Below, one piece after another: positions 25,743 through 36,417 of a DNA stretch of 64,000 bases. Source of the DNA: Sphingomonadaceae bacterium (GTDB lineage Bacteria > Pseudomonadota > Alphaproteobacteria > Sphingomonadales > Sphingomonadaceae); NCBI GenBank assembly GCA_027533105.1, contig JAPZTW010000003.1, positions 1 through 64,000 on the forward strand, in the 5' to 3' direction. Every line of letters begins with the position of its first letter. Position 1 is the stretch's first letter. Below the pieces are notes generated by a model. That model did no database searches. It saw only the letters and a list, made by a program, of their open reading frames with translations, and was not told where the DNA came from. Made by a program: the position numbers and the translations under genes.

Positions 25743-28289
25743 ATGCAAGTTTCTCAAAGCCCGCGTTTTGCCGTACGCCTGCTGCTCGGCGCCAGTCTGC
25801 TGGCCGTTGCCAGCCCCGTTTTTGCGCAGGAGGCCGAAGAAGACACCGGGCTCGGCGAGATCGTCGTCACCGCGCAGAAGCGCGAACAGAACCTGCAGGA
25901 CGTGCCAATCGCGATCTCGGCAATCGGTTCGGAAAAGCTTGAGCGCCTGAACGTTCGCGACACCCGCGACATCAGCGGCCTCGCCCCGAACGTCACCATT
26001 GTCCAGGGCACCACCAGCAATTCGGCCGCGGTCATCTCGATCCGCGGGATCACCTCGCCGGCCAGCGAATCGTTCGGCCTCGACCAGGCCAACGCGCTTT
26101 ACGTCGATGGCATCTACATCGGTCGTTCGGGTGCCAGCGCGCTTGACGTGATGGATATCGAACGGGTCGAAGTGCTGCGCGGCCCTCAGGGTACGCTGTT
26201 CGGCCGTAACTCCACCGGCGGCGCGATCGCCTTCATCTCGCGCGATCCGAGCGACGACCTGAAGGTTTCGGCGCGCGGCGGGTTTGGCAACTATGGTGCA
26301 TGGAACGGCCGCGTCTCGCTCGACACGGGTGAGGTGCTGGGCGGCCTGAAGACCACCCTGTCCTACTCGCACAGCCGCCGCAACGGCACGGTCGACAACA
26401 TTCTCCAGCCCGACAATTCGAAGGATCCGGGCGCCCGCCGCACCGATGCCCTGCGCGCCGCGCTGAAGCTCGACCTCGGCGAAACCGGCAGCATCCGCTA
26501 TATCTTCGACTGGTCGAAGACCACGGGCCGCAATGTTGCCTTCCAGCTGACCAACGTGGCTGATGGCACGGCCCGCCCGCCGCTGGTGGTCAATGGCCAG
26601 CCCGGCATCACCCAGACCCAGCAGGCCCCGGTGCAGCAGTACCTGGCCGGCGCGACCTTCCTTGACGCGCGCTGTGCCGCCCTGGCCGCCCCGACGCGGG
26701 CCTATCGCGACACCATCTGCCTCGATCAGGACAAGGACGCGATTGACGAGGTCCAGGGTCACAACCTGCAGCTGCAGAATGATTTCGGCGGCTTCCAGGT
26801 CAAGATGACCGCTGGCTATCGCAAGTGGGACAGCACGTCGCTGGGTTCGGACCTTGATGGCCTGGGTACCTTCCGCGGTCCGCTGTTCACCAGCGCGTCG
26901 CTGCTGAATGGCATGCCGGCCTCGCTGCTGGCCTTCATTCCCTCGGTTGCACCCTTTGCCTCGTTTGTTGCGGCAACTCCCGTACCCACCACGACCCAGG
27001 GCCTGTTCGACACCAACAACGTCCGCAAGCACCAGCAGTTCAGCCAGGAAATCGAAGTTTCCGGTGACAGCGAAGTGCTAGACTGGGTCGTCGGCGGCTT
27101 CTACTTCTGGGAAAAGGGCAGCGAGAACAACCCGCAGAACTCGGGCTTCGTTCTCGATACCAACCAGGTCTTCCTGGCCAACTTCGGCGGTCTCGGTCCC
27201 TCGTTCGTGGCGGCCAACCCGGCGCGTTACCGCCTGGTCGTGACCAACGGCCTGCTGCGCTATACCACCAGCTCTGAGTCGACTGCGCTGTATGGCCAGG
27301 CGACCTATTACGTTGGCGGCCGCGATGGCCAGCTCAGCCTGACTGGCGGCCTGCGCTATACCTGGGACAACAAGTTCATCATCCGCCAGCAGTCGGGTGC
27401 GACGGCTCCGGCCACGCCGGACCAGGGCCGGGCCAGCTTCGGCCGCCTCACCTGGAACGCCATGGCACGCTACGAGTTCACCGACGAAGTGTCGATGTAC
27501 CTGCGTGCGGCCAGCGGCTATCGCTCGGGCGGGTTCAACGCGCCGGACACCACCCAGGCTGGCACGAGCACGCTCCTGCCCTTCGAATCGGAAACGATCG
27601 TTTCGTACGAAGCCGGGATCAAGGCCGAACTGCTTGACCGCCGCCTGCGGGTGAACCTGGCGGGCTATCACAACAAGTTCAAGAACCTGGCCGCCAACAT
27701 TCCGGTCGTCACCTCGACGCCTGGCGTGTTCGGATCGCGGATCGTGAACGTCGGCAAGGTCGATTACACCGGCTTTGAAGTCGAAGCGCGCGCGGTGATC
27801 AACGACTACCTGTCGATCGACGGCACCTTCGGTTACGTCGATGTGAACTATAAGGAGTTCAAGGTCCCGACTTCGGGTGCGGTCGGCGCGCCGATCGTGG
27901 ACATCGCCTCGATCGCCCGTGAAGGCTATACCTCGCGCTACACCGGCAACATTGCTGCCAACCTGCGCGTGCCGCTCAGCGACAATGGCATGACCTTCAA
28001 TGCCCGCGTCGGCTATACCTATGAATCGCCCAAGTACAGCTTCAGCAACACGATCTCGACGCCGTTCAATGAGCAGCTCAAGTCGGATCCGAAGAAGCAG
28101 ATCGATGCCCAGATCTCGATCGACGGCATCCAGGTGGGCGGCGGTGAAGCCCAGCTGCTGGTCTGGGGCAAGAACCTGACCAACCGTCACGAATTCGTTC
28201 GTGGCATCGACTTCGGTGCCCTGGGTTATGGCGGCGGCTACTATGGCGATCCGCGGACCTACGGGGTGACGCTTGGCGTGAAGTTCTGA
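25743..28289 (+). CDS. TonB-dependent outer-membrane receptor 1
   Basis: An 848-residue outer-membrane receptor with signal peptide (ending VFAQ). The plug domain starts GEIVVTAQKREQNLQDVP, with the VEVLRGPQGTLFGRN plug motif near residue 135, and the barrel ends in VTLGVKF with a terminal Phe. Sphingomonad catabolic clusters use such receptors to take up hydrophobic or glycosidic substrates. ATG 25743 follows GGGGAGGA. It is monocistronic with a strong hairpin after it. The ligand is presumably the cluster's substrate. Confidence 0.9.
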   Translation: MQVSQSPRFAVRLLLGASLLAVASPVFAQEAEEDTGLGEIVVTAQKREQNLQDVPIAISAIGSEKLERLNVRDTRDISGLAPNVTIVQGTTSNSAAVISIRGITSPASESFGLDQANALYVDGIYIGRSGASALDVMDIERVEVLRGPQGTLFGRNSTGGAIAFISRDPSDDLKVSARGGFGNYGAWNGRVSLDTGEVLGGLKTTLSYSHSRRNGTVDNILQPDNSKDPGARRTDALRAALKLDLGETGSIRYIFDWSKTTGRNVAFQLTNVADGTARPPLVVNGQPGITQTQQAPVQQYLAGATFLDARCAALAAPTRAYRDTICLDQDKDAIDEVQGHNLQLQNDFGGFQVKMTAGYRKWDSTSLGSDLDGLGTFRGPLFTSASLLNGMPASLLAFIPSVAPFASFVAATPVPTTTQGLFDTNNVRKHQQFSQEIEVSGDSEVLDWVVGGFYFWEKGSENNPQNSGFVLDTNQVFLANFGGLGPSFVAANPARYRLVVTNGLLRYTTSSESTALYGQATYYVGGRDGQLSLTGGLRYTWDNKFIIRQQSGATAPATPDQGRASFGRLTWNAMARYEFTDEVSMYLRAASGYRSGGFNAPDTTQAGTSTLLPFESETIVSYEAGIKAELLDRRLRVNLAGYHNKFKNLAANIPVVTSTPGVFGSRIVNVGKVDYTGFEVEARAVINDYLSIDGTFGYVDVNYKEFKVPTSGAVGAPIVDIASIAREGYTSRYTGNIAANLRVPLSDNGMTFNARVGYTYESPKYSFSNTISTPFNEQLKSDPKKQIDAQISIDGIQVGGGEAQLLVWGKNLTNRHEFVRGIDFGALGYGGGYYGDPRTYGVTLGVKF

Positions 28290-28338
28290 TGAACTGACGC
28301 CGGCCCGCCGATCGGGGGATTCGGATCGGGCCAAATCA

Positions 28339-28383
28339 GTGGGGCTGCCAGCCGGTTCATTCAGGACCGGTTGGCAGCCCCAC
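28339..28383 (+). terminator. Terminator-like hairpin after TonB receptor 1
   Basis: An 18-bp stem (28339-28356 with 28366-28383) has one G-U pair and a 9-base loop. The following bases TCTGCTTTC are only moderately T-rich. It lies between convergent genes and could serve both. Confidence 0.65.
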
Positions 28384-28465
28384 TCTGCTTTCACGCATAA
28401 GGATGGCGCAAGGCTGGTCCCGCACTGGTCGCGCGGTCCCGAAGCCGATCAGAGGATACGGGAAT

Positions 28466-30580
28466 TCAGGCCAGCAGGCGCCGGGCCGCTTCCGCTCCGC
28501 CGCGGATCGCGCCCTCGATATAGCCCACGCCGTTGCAATCGCCCACGGTCTCGACCGTGAAGCCGGCCGCGCGCAGGTGCTCGGCCAGCGCTGTGTCGGC
28601 TTCCGCCCCCATGGCCACGATCACGTGATCGGCGGCAATCGATTGGGCCTCGCCCTTGGCATCGGTGAAGCTGACGGCATCGGCGGTGATCGCAATGTCC
28701 TGCGCCCCGCCGTGCAGGGCAACGCCGTGCTCCTTCAGCTCGGCCAGGATCCGCATCCGGCGCACCAGCAGCAGCCCCTTGCCCAGGCGCGGAGCGGGTT
28801 CGATCACGCTCACCTTGCGGCCGCGCTCGTGCAGGAACTCGGCCAGTTCGATCCCGACCAGCTCCCCGCCCACGATGACGATGTTGTCCCCCAGCGGCAT
28901 CCACGTCTTCGTGGCATTGCGCACGAAATCGAGGTTGGCGGTCAGGCCCGTGGCCGCGCCGACCCTGGTTGCCAGCCGCGTGATCAGCCCGGTCTTGCGC
29001 TTGAGCTCGTCCGAATTCTCGCCCAGCAGCATCCGGCGCATGTCCTCGCCGCTGAACACGTGGGGCAGGTCATTGCCCGGCAGGGGGGGCATGTCGCGCC
29101 GCACGCCAGTGGCGACGATCACCGCATCGGGAGCCAGGCTGCGCAGCAGCGCCTCGCTCGCCTCGGTATTCAGCCGCACCGCCACGCTGGAGCGGGTGAC
29201 CCGTTCGGTCAGCCAGTCCAGCAGGCGCTCGTTGGCCGGATAGGCCAGCGAGGCGATCCGCAGCGTCCCGCCCAGCCGCGCGCCCTTTTCCAGCAGCGTC
29301 ACGCGGTTGCCGGCATCGGCCAGGCGGCAGGCGGCTTCCATCCCGCCCGGCCCGCCACCAATCACGACATAGTGCTTGCCACTACCCTTCGGCTCCACCT
29401 GTTCGCACTCGAACCCGGTTTCCGGATTGACCGCGCAGCGCAGCGGCTGGCGGACATAGGCGGTGGAGACACAGGTATAGCAATAGATGCAGGGCCGGAT
29501 CATTTCCGGCGCATTGCCGGCCAGCTTTTCGGGCAGCGCCGGATCGGCCAGCAGCTTGCGGCCCATCGCCAGGAAATCGTACTTGCCGCCAGCAATATGC
29601 GCGTCTGCCGCCTCGACCTCGACCCGGCCCGAGGCGATCACGGGCACCTTGACCGCCGCCTTGATCGCGGCTGCGGCGGGGACATTGGTTTCCGGCTCAT
29701 GCGGGATGTTTGAGGCCGAGTGCAGCTTGCCCTTGCCGGTGTCGTGATAGGCCGAAACGGTGATGGCATCGACCCCGGCCGCCTCGACCAGCCGGGCCGC
29801 CTCAATCGCCAGGTCCAGCGTGATCCCGCCGTCCTTGCCCACCTCGATCGAATCGAGCTTCACCCAGACCGGGAAGTCCGCCCCCACGGCATCGCGCACC
29901 GCGCCGATCACCCGCAGCAGCAGCCGCGCGCGGTTTTCCAGCGGGCCGCCGTATTCGTCGGTCCGGCTGTTGGTCTTGGGCGACATGAACGAGGACAGCA
30001 GGTAGCCGTGCCCGCCGTGGATCTCGATCGCGTCGAACCCGGCAGCCTTGGCCCGCGCGGCAGCCGCGCCGAACTGGCTGACGACCAGGTCGATATCGGC
30101 TAGGTCGAGCAACCGCAGCTTCGGCATCTTGCCGGAAAAGCCGGCCATTTCCTCGGGCAGGAAATAGTCGATGAAATCACCCTGCATCGGCGGCGGATAG
30201 CACGGCGCCCACAGTTCCTGGTCGAAGGCGTCGGACGAATAGCCCGCCACCAGCCCGCCATGGTGCAACTGCACCGCAATCTTCGCACCGTGGCGATGGA
30301 CCCGCTCGGTCAGCGCCTGCAGGCCGGGCAGGAAGCGATCGTCGGAAATGGCGGTCTGATTGGGTTGTACCGCGCCCACCGGCCAGGCCACCCCGGCCAC
30401 CCCGGTGATGATCAGCCCCGCCCCGCCCTTGGCATGAGCCTCGTGATAGGCGAGCAGGCGTTCGCCAACATGGCCATCTGCTTCGGACAGGCTGACCCCC
30501 ATCGCGGTAACGATGATCCGGTTGCGCAGCTCCAGCGAGCCGATCCGTCCGGCGGACAGCAAGTGTGCGGGTTTGGCCAT
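28466..30580 (-). CDS. Flavin/Fe-S ene-reductase (2,4-dienoyl-CoA reductase family)
   Basis: A 704-residue two-part enzyme. The N-terminal old-yellow-enzyme TIM barrel (about residues 1-360) has LELRNRI, IEIHGGHGYLLSSF and SPKTNSRTDEYGG. A [4Fe-4S] site CIYCYTC with a fourth Cys 12 residues on gives C-x2-C-x2-C-x11-C, closer to the trimethylamine dehydrogenase spacing than to that of E. coli FadH. The C-terminal half has two dinucleotide-binding motifs (VVIGGGPGGMEAA and IVIVGGELVGIELA). It probably reduces a double bond in a steroid-like or CoA-bound intermediate. ATG 30580 is preferred; ATG 30628 is possible. Confidence 0.85.
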   Translation of the reverse strand: MAKPAHLLSAGRIGSLELRNRIIVTAMGVSLSEADGHVGERLLAYHEAHAKGGAGLIITGVAGVAWPVGAVQPNQTAISDDRFLPGLQALTERVHRHGAKIAVQLHHGGLVAGYSSDAFDQELWAPCYPPPMQGDFIDYFLPEEMAGFSGKMPKLRLLDLADIDLVVSQFGAAAARAKAAGFDAIEIHGGHGYLLSSFMSPKTNSRTDEYGGPLENRARLLLRVIGAVRDAVGADFPVWVKLDSIEVGKDGGITLDLAIEAARLVEAAGVDAITVSAYHDTGKGKLHSASNIPHEPETNVPAAAAIKAAVKVPVIASGRVEVEAADAHIAGGKYDFLAMGRKLLADPALPEKLAGNAPEMIRPCIYCYTCVSTAYVRQPLRCAVNPETGFECEQVEPKGSGKHYVVIGGGPGGMEAACRLADAGNRVTLLEKGARLGGTLRIASLAYPANERLLDWLTERVTRSSVAVRLNTEASEALLRSLAPDAVIVATGVRRDMPPLPGNDLPHVFSGEDMRRMLLGENSDELKRKTGLITRLATRVGAATGLTANLDFVRNATKTWMPLGDNIVIVGGELVGIELAEFLHERGRKVSVIEPAPRLGKGLLLVRRMRILAELKEHGVALHGGAQDIAITADAVSFTDAKGEAQSIAADHVIVAMGAEADTALAEHLRAAGFTVETVGDCNGVGYIEGAIRGGAEAARRLLA

Positions 30581-30709
30581 GACCTGTCGAAGCTCCTCAA
30601 TCCCTGCCGCAAGCTTTGTCGCAGGCATGGCCCCCGGTCAATGCGATTCGCTATCCGATAGCACTGTTGATCCGCAATATTTGATCTGCTTGCGACATTG
30701 CGTGATGTT

Positions 30710-30741
30710 TTGCGTTATTCATATCCATTTGAATTACGCAT
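30710..30741. promoter_or_regulatory. 32-bp operator copy 2, between ene-reductase and extradiol dioxygenase
   Basis: TTGCGTTA at 30710-30717 and TTACGCAT at 30734-30741, 16 bases apart, in a divergent promoter region. An extra half-site TTGCGTGA is at 30698-30705. Confidence 0.8.
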
Positions 30742-30828
30742 ATGGCGGATGAAATTTGACTCCGGTCAATGTTCCAAGCGGCACTCGCACCCTAGCCTGC
30801 GGCCATCACGAGGGGGTGGAGGATCGCC

Positions 30829-31743
30829 GTGGACGTTGCAGCTCTGGGATATGTCGTCGTCCAGTCGCGCGATCCGGCCGCCTGGCAGCAATTCGGGCAG
30901 GACGTGCTGGGGATGAGTGCGCACGAGGTCCCCGGCGGCCTCGCGCTCAAGATGGACGAGCGGGCCGGACGCCTGTTCATCCAGCAAGGGCCCGAAGATC
31001 GCTACCTGGCATCGGGCTGGGAACTGCGCGACGCTCTCCAGTTCGCCGCCGCCTGCGAGGAGCTTGCCGCGCGGGGCATCCGCTACCACCCGGCCACCCA
31101 TGCCGAATGCGCGCTGCGCCATGTCTTCGACATGGTCTGGTTCGACGATCCATCAGGCAACCGGCACGAATTGTTCCACGGCTATCGGACCGACTTCGCC
31201 CGGTTCGTCTCCCCGGTCGGCGTGCCGCGTTTCATCACCGGGGACCTTGGCCTTGGCCACATGGTCCTGCCCGCCCCGCACTTTGACGAGACCCGCGCCT
31301 TCATGACCGAGGTGCTCGGCTTCGGCCTGTCGGACGTACTGGTCCACCGCCCCGCCCCCGGGATCGAGCAGCGGATCGACTTCATGCATTGCGACAATGG
31401 CCGCCATCACAGCCTGGCGCTGTTCGAAGGGGCGGTGCCGTCTGGCTGCGTCCATCTGATGTTCGAGGTCGACAGTCTGGACGAGGTCGGCCGCGCTTAT
31501 GACCGGATGCTGGCCAGCGGTGCGCGGCTGATGGCGACGCTGGGCAAGCACACCAACGATCACATGACCAGCTTCTACTTCATGTCGCCCGGCGGCTTCG
31601 CCATCGAATACGGGTTCGGCGGGCGCACGATCGACTGGGATCACCACACCGTTTTCGAAAGCACTTCGGTCAGCCTCTGGGGCCACGATTTCAGCGTCGG
31701 CTTTGGCGCGGACGAACAGGCCGCCCTGGCCGACGCCGCCTGA
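30829..31743 (+). CDS. Extradiol ring-cleavage dioxygenase, HsaC/BphC-like
   Basis: A 304-residue type I extradiol dioxygenase with two vicinal-oxygen-chelate modules. The C-terminal module holds the iron ligands: His in LGHMVLP, His in RHHSLALF and Glu in FAIEYGF. The ATLGKHTNDHMTSFYFMSPGGF stretch and the end STSVSLWGHDF match HsaC of actinobacterial steroid degradation. It opens catecholic A-ring-like intermediates by meta-cleavage. GTG 30829 follows GGAGG by 7 bases. It is first in an operon with the HsaA-like and two Rieske genes. Confidence 0.9.
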   Translation: MDVAALGYVVVQSRDPAAWQQFGQDVLGMSAHEVPGGLALKMDERAGRLFIQQGPEDRYLASGWELRDALQFAAACEELAARGIRYHPATHAECALRHVFDMVWFDDPSGNRHELFHGYRTDFARFVSPVGVPRFITGDLGLGHMVLPAPHFDETRAFMTEVLGFGLSDVLVHRPAPGIEQRIDFMHCDNGRHHSLALFEGAVPSGCVHLMFEVDSLDEVGRAYDRMLASGARLMATLGKHTNDHMTSFYFMSPGGFAIEYGFGGRTIDWDHHTVFESTSVSLWGHDFSVGFGADEQAALADAA

Positions 31744-31764
31744 CCCCATTCCGGGAGAACCACC

Positions 31765-32955
31765 ATGCAGACCAATGCCGTCAAGACCGACCTGACCCAG
31801 ACCCTGGTCGAACGCGCCCGTGCCATGCTGCCGGCGCTGCGCGAGCGCGCCCAGCAATGCGAGGCCGATTGCAAGGTTCCCGATGCGACGATCCGCGATT
31901 TCCAGGAGGCCGGGTTCTTCAAGATCCTCCAGCCGCGCCGCTGGGGCGGTTACGAGCTTGACCCGCAGAGCTTCTACGCCGTGCAGATGACCCTGGCCGA
32001 GGCCTGCATGAGCTCGGCCTGGGTGCTGGGCGTGGTGGCGGTTCACAACTGGCAGCTCGCGCTGTTCGATGCCCAGGCCCAGGCCGATGTCTGGGGCGAG
32101 GATGCCAGCGTGCTGATCTCCTCCTCCTACATGCCGCGCGCCGAAGTGACGCCGGTCGAGGGCGGTTACCGGATCAGCGGACGCTGGGGCTTTTCATCGG
32201 GGGTCGATCATTGCCAGTGGGCGTTCCTCGGCGGGCTGGTGCCCGATCCCGAGGGCGGCCCGCCGGACTATCGCACCTTCCTGGTCCCGCGCACCGATTT
32301 CGCAGTCGACCGGGTCTGGGATACCCTCGGCCTGCGCGGCACCGGCAGCCAGGACGTGGTGGTTCAGGATGCCTTCGTCCCCGCCTATCGCACCCATCGG
32401 TCCAAGGACGGGTTCCAGACCACCAGCCCGGGGCTGAAGGTCAACGATTCGCCGCTTTACAAGCTGCCCTTCGGCCAGATCTTCGTGCGGGCGGTGTCAT
32501 CCTCGGCGATCGGGGCGCTGAAGGGCGCGCTCGATGCCTTCCGCGCCTATGGGTCCGAGCGGGTCAGCTCCAACGACTTTTCGCGCACCGCCAACGATCC
32601 CGACGCCCAGCGCGTGATCGCCGAAACCGCCGCCGCAGTGGACGAGATGCAGCTGGTGCTGAACCGCAACTTCGACGTGCTGATGGGCCAGGCCGCAGCC
32701 GGGGCCGACTATGACCTGGAACAGCGCCTGCTGTTCCGCTTCCAGTCGGGCCAGATCCTCGATCGCTGCGCCAACCTGATCACGCGGCTGTTCTATTCCT
32801 GCGGGGCGCTGGGGATCTATCGCTCCAGCCCGCTGGTCCGCGCCTTTGTCGATATCCATTCGGGCCGCACCCACGTGGCCAACAACCCCGGCTCGGTCAG
32901 CCGCAATCTGGGCGCGGTGCTGCTCGGCAATCCGAACACCGACACCTTCATCTGA
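31765..32955 (+). CDS. Flavin monooxygenase of acyl-CoA-dehydrogenase fold, HsaA-like
   Basis: A 396-residue protein with the acyl-CoA dehydrogenase fold that resembles HsaA, the oxygenase that hydroxylates 3-HSA in steroid degradation. Shared features are VVAVHNWQLALFD, VWGEDASVLISSSYMP, RWGFSSGVDHCQWAF, LGLRGTGSQDVVV and VHAGRTHVAND-like IHSGRTHVANNPG. It uses reduced flavin and oxygen, so a flavin reductase partner (HsaB) is required; none is seen in this window. It follows the extradiol dioxygenase by 21 bases, which suits the order hydroxylation then ring cleavage. Confidence 0.85.
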   Translation: MQTNAVKTDLTQTLVERARAMLPALRERAQQCEADCKVPDATIRDFQEAGFFKILQPRRWGGYELDPQSFYAVQMTLAEACMSSAWVLGVVAVHNWQLALFDAQAQADVWGEDASVLISSSYMPRAEVTPVEGGYRISGRWGFSSGVDHCQWAFLGGLVPDPEGGPPDYRTFLVPRTDFAVDRVWDTLGLRGTGSQDVVVQDAFVPAYRTHRSKDGFQTTSPGLKVNDSPLYKLPFGQIFVRAVSSSAIGALKGALDAFRAYGSERVSSNDFSRTANDPDAQRVIAETAAAVDEMQLVLNRNFDVLMGQAAAGADYDLEQRLLFRFQSGQILDRCANLITRLFYSCGALGIYRSSPLVRAFVDIHSGRTHVANNPGSVSRNLGAVLLGNPNTDTFI

Positions 32956-32978
32956 CCTGCCACCAAGGAGAGGATCCC

Positions 32979-34064
32979 ATGGCCACCACTGCCGAATACG
33001 GGCTTGGCCCGCACACCTTCCCCCGCGGCTGGTTCATGATCGCGGAGAGTTCCGAGATCGCCGACAAGCCAGTGCCGCTGCACTATTTCGGGCGCGAATT
33101 CGTGGCCTATCGCGGGGAAAGCGGGCGGGTCTACCTGGTCGATGCCTATTGCCCGCACATGCGGATCCACATCGGCCGCAACACCACCAGCTACATCGTC
33201 AAGGATGGCGAGCAGATCCAGGGTGAATCGATCCGCTGCCCGGGCCACGGCTGGCGCTTCGGCCCGGACGGCAAGGTCGACGACATTCCCTATTCCACCC
33301 ACGGCATTCCCAAGGCCGCCTGCATCAAGACCTTCCCCGTGGTGGAACGCGCGGGCTGCATCTGGATGTGGCACGATGCCGAAGGCGGCCAGCCGGATTT
33401 CGACCTGCCGCTGTTTTCCGAATGGGACAGCGAGGAGCAAGGCTGGGTCCGCTGGCGGATCGATCACCTCGGCACCCTGCCGATCCACCCGCAGGAAATC
33501 GTCGACAACATCGTCGACGCCGCGCATTTCATCCCCGTCCACGGCAGCCGCGACATCGTCTATTTCGAGAACGAGTTTGCCGATCACATCGCGATCCAGC
33601 GCTTTGGGGCTGGCCACCGCACGCTGGTGAGCGAGAGCGGCGACGTGCTTGTCACCGATACCCATTACACCGGCCCCGGCATCCTGCAGTGCCGGATGGA
33701 AGGGCAGCATCCCTCGCTGATGATGATCGCCCATACCCCGGTCGAGGATGGCGAAGTGCGGGTCTGGTTCGGCCTGTTCGTCAAGGTGGGCGACGAGCGC
33801 GCCGATGCGGCTGGGGTATCGATGGCGCGCAGCTATCAGGACACCTCGCTCGATGCCTTTGCCCAGGATTTCGAGGTCTGGCAGCACAAGGAACCGGCGC
33901 TTTCGATCATGCAGATCCCCGATGACGGCCCCTTCCACAAGGAGCGCATCTGGTACCGGCAGTTCTATAATCCCCGCGACAAGGCAGCGGACATCCAGCG
34001 GCGCGTCAACGGCGTCCACACCACCATCGACAAGCGGCCCGGCGCCAAGTCCAAGGCCGCGTGA
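32979..34064 (+). CDS. Rieske oxygenase, KshA-like, with elongated Rieske loop (paralogue A1)
   Basis: A 361-residue Rieske non-heme iron oxygenase alpha-type subunit. Rieske ligands are C58 and H60 in YCPHM and C87 and H90 in RCPGHGWRF. The gap of 26 residues between the pairs is longer than the 15-18 usual in this family. The mononuclear iron site is IVDNIVDAAHFIPVHG. It resembles KshA (3-ketosteroid 9-alpha-hydroxylase) in PRGWF, DGKVDDIPY and the FEVWQHK end. It is a close paralogue of 37249-38331. A reductase partner is not present here. Confidence 0.88.
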   Translation: MATTAEYGLGPHTFPRGWFMIAESSEIADKPVPLHYFGREFVAYRGESGRVYLVDAYCPHMRIHIGRNTTSYIVKDGEQIQGESIRCPGHGWRFGPDGKVDDIPYSTHGIPKAACIKTFPVVERAGCIWMWHDAEGGQPDFDLPLFSEWDSEEQGWVRWRIDHLGTLPIHPQEIVDNIVDAAHFIPVHGSRDIVYFENEFADHIAIQRFGAGHRTLVSESGDVLVTDTHYTGPGILQCRMEGQHPSLMMIAHTPVEDGEVRVWFGLFVKVGDERADAAGVSMARSYQDTSLDAFAQDFEVWQHKEPALSIMQIPDDGPFHKERIWYRQFYNPRDKAADIQRRVNGVHTTIDKRPGAKSKAA

Positions 34065-34078
34065 AGGAGGGAGCACCC

Positions 34079-35200
34079 ATGAGCACTGCAGCAAGCGCAA
34101 CCGACGCCCGCACCGCCCCGGTCGCCGTCTGGCAAATCCTCGAAAAGCTGCGCGGACAGGACCTGGTCGACTGGCGCGTCGCCCCGCTGGACGATCGCCC
34201 CAGCCCGGCCGAGCGCGGGCTCGACATCGGCTTTCCGTTTGGCTGGTACGCGGTCGAGCAGATCGATTTCGTCGCGGTCGGCCAGGTCAAACCGCTGCGC
34301 TATTTCGCGAAGGACCTGGCGATCTGGCGCGGCGAGGATGGCCAGGTCCGCGTGACCGACGCCTGGTGCAAGCACCTGGGCGCGCATATGGGCCACGGCG
34401 GCAAGGTGCACGGCAACCTGCTGGAATGCCCGTTCCACGCCTGGCGCTATGATGGCGAGGAAGGTGTGGTGAAGGAGATCCCCTATGCCAAGGCGATCCC
34501 CCCGCAGGTCAAGCGCAAGTGTCTGCGCACCTGGCCGGTGACCGAGGCCAATGGCTGGATCTGGGTCTGGTACCATCCCGACCAGGCCGTCGCGCCGCTG
34601 TGGGACGTGGTCGTCCACGACGAATACGGCGACCCCGAATGGACCGGGTACGACATGCACGAATGGATCGTCTACGGATCGATCCAGAACATGGCCGAGA
34701 ACGGCGTCGATGTGGCCCACTTCAAGTACATCCACGGCACTGCCGACGTGCCCAAGGCCGAGCTGCGTTGGGGCGAATGGGGCCGGGGCGCCGATGTGAA
34801 AGCACAGATGGGCACGCCCACCGGGGTGGTCGATGGCCTGATCAGCTATGACACGATGGGTGCCGGGCAAAGCTGGGTCCGCTTCCGGGGCATTTCCGAA
34901 ACCCTGCTGGTCGCCAGCCTGGTGCCGATCGAGGAGGATGTGCTGCGGGTCCGCTATGGCTTCATGCAGCCGAAAGCCCAGGCGACCGGCCCCGGCGCGG
35001 GGCTGGCCAAGGCGCTGATCCGCGACATCTGCAAGCAGCTGGACCAGGACAAGGTGATCTGGGACCGGATGCGTTACGAGCCCAACCCGATCATCTGCGA
35101 TGGCGATGGCCCGATCCCGCAGTTCCGCCAGTGGTACAGCCGCTATTACGCCGCACCGGAAGGCGAAGGCGGCAAGCCGAACCTGCGCGCCGTGGGCTGA
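34079..35200 (+). CDS. Rieske oxygenase, KshA/DAF-36-like (paralogue B1)
   Basis: A 373-residue Rieske oxygenase with ligands C97 and H99 in WCKHLGAHMGHGG and C117 and H120 in CPFHAWRY, and the iron site MAENGVDVAHFKYIHG. The sequence LDIGFPFGWYAVE followed by KPLRYFAKDLAIWRGEDG marks the second Rieske family in the cluster. ATG 34079 follows GGAGGGAG. It begins 14 bases after the preceding gene and ends the four-gene operon, with a hairpin terminator after it. Its nearest relative in the window is 45659-46765. Confidence 0.88.
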   Translation: MSTAASATDARTAPVAVWQILEKLRGQDLVDWRVAPLDDRPSPAERGLDIGFPFGWYAVEQIDFVAVGQVKPLRYFAKDLAIWRGEDGQVRVTDAWCKHLGAHMGHGGKVHGNLLECPFHAWRYDGEEGVVKEIPYAKAIPPQVKRKCLRTWPVTEANGWIWVWYHPDQAVAPLWDVVVHDEYGDPEWTGYDMHEWIVYGSIQNMAENGVDVAHFKYIHGTADVPKAELRWGEWGRGADVKAQMGTPTGVVDGLISYDTMGAGQSWVRFRGISETLLVASLVPIEEDVLRVRYGFMQPKAQATGPGAGLAKALIRDICKQLDQDKVIWDRMRYEPNPIICDGDGPIPQFRQWYSRYYAAPEGEGGKPNLRAVG

Positions 35201-35228
35201 TCCTCTCCACAGCCCAAGGCCAGCAGAG

Positions 35229-35260
35229 CGGGCCTCGGCGGCAAGCGCCGGGGCCCGTTT
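35229..35260 (+). terminator. Intrinsic terminator between convergent genes
   Basis: A 12-bp stem (35229-35240 with 35246-35257) has one G-U pair and a GCAAG loop, followed by TTT. It closes the Rieske operon and also reads in the other direction. Confidence 0.8.
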
Positions 35261-35264
35261 CGCG

Positions 35265-36332
<1,068 letters not shown>

Positions 36333-36369
36333 TCGAATTTAACTCCCACAATCGGCAATTGACCGATGT

Positions 36370-36401
36370 TTGCGTCATCCTGTAAGCAAAATTCTACGCA
36401 T
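36370..36401. promoter_or_regulatory. 32-bp operator copy 3, between ene-reductase and SDR
   Basis: TTGCGTCA at 36370-36377 and CTACGCAT at 36394-36401, 16 bases apart. Its right end lies only 16 bases before the SDR start codon, so binding should block or shape transcription directly. Confidence 0.75.
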
Positions 36402-36417
36402 ATCAAGGAGAGGCAGG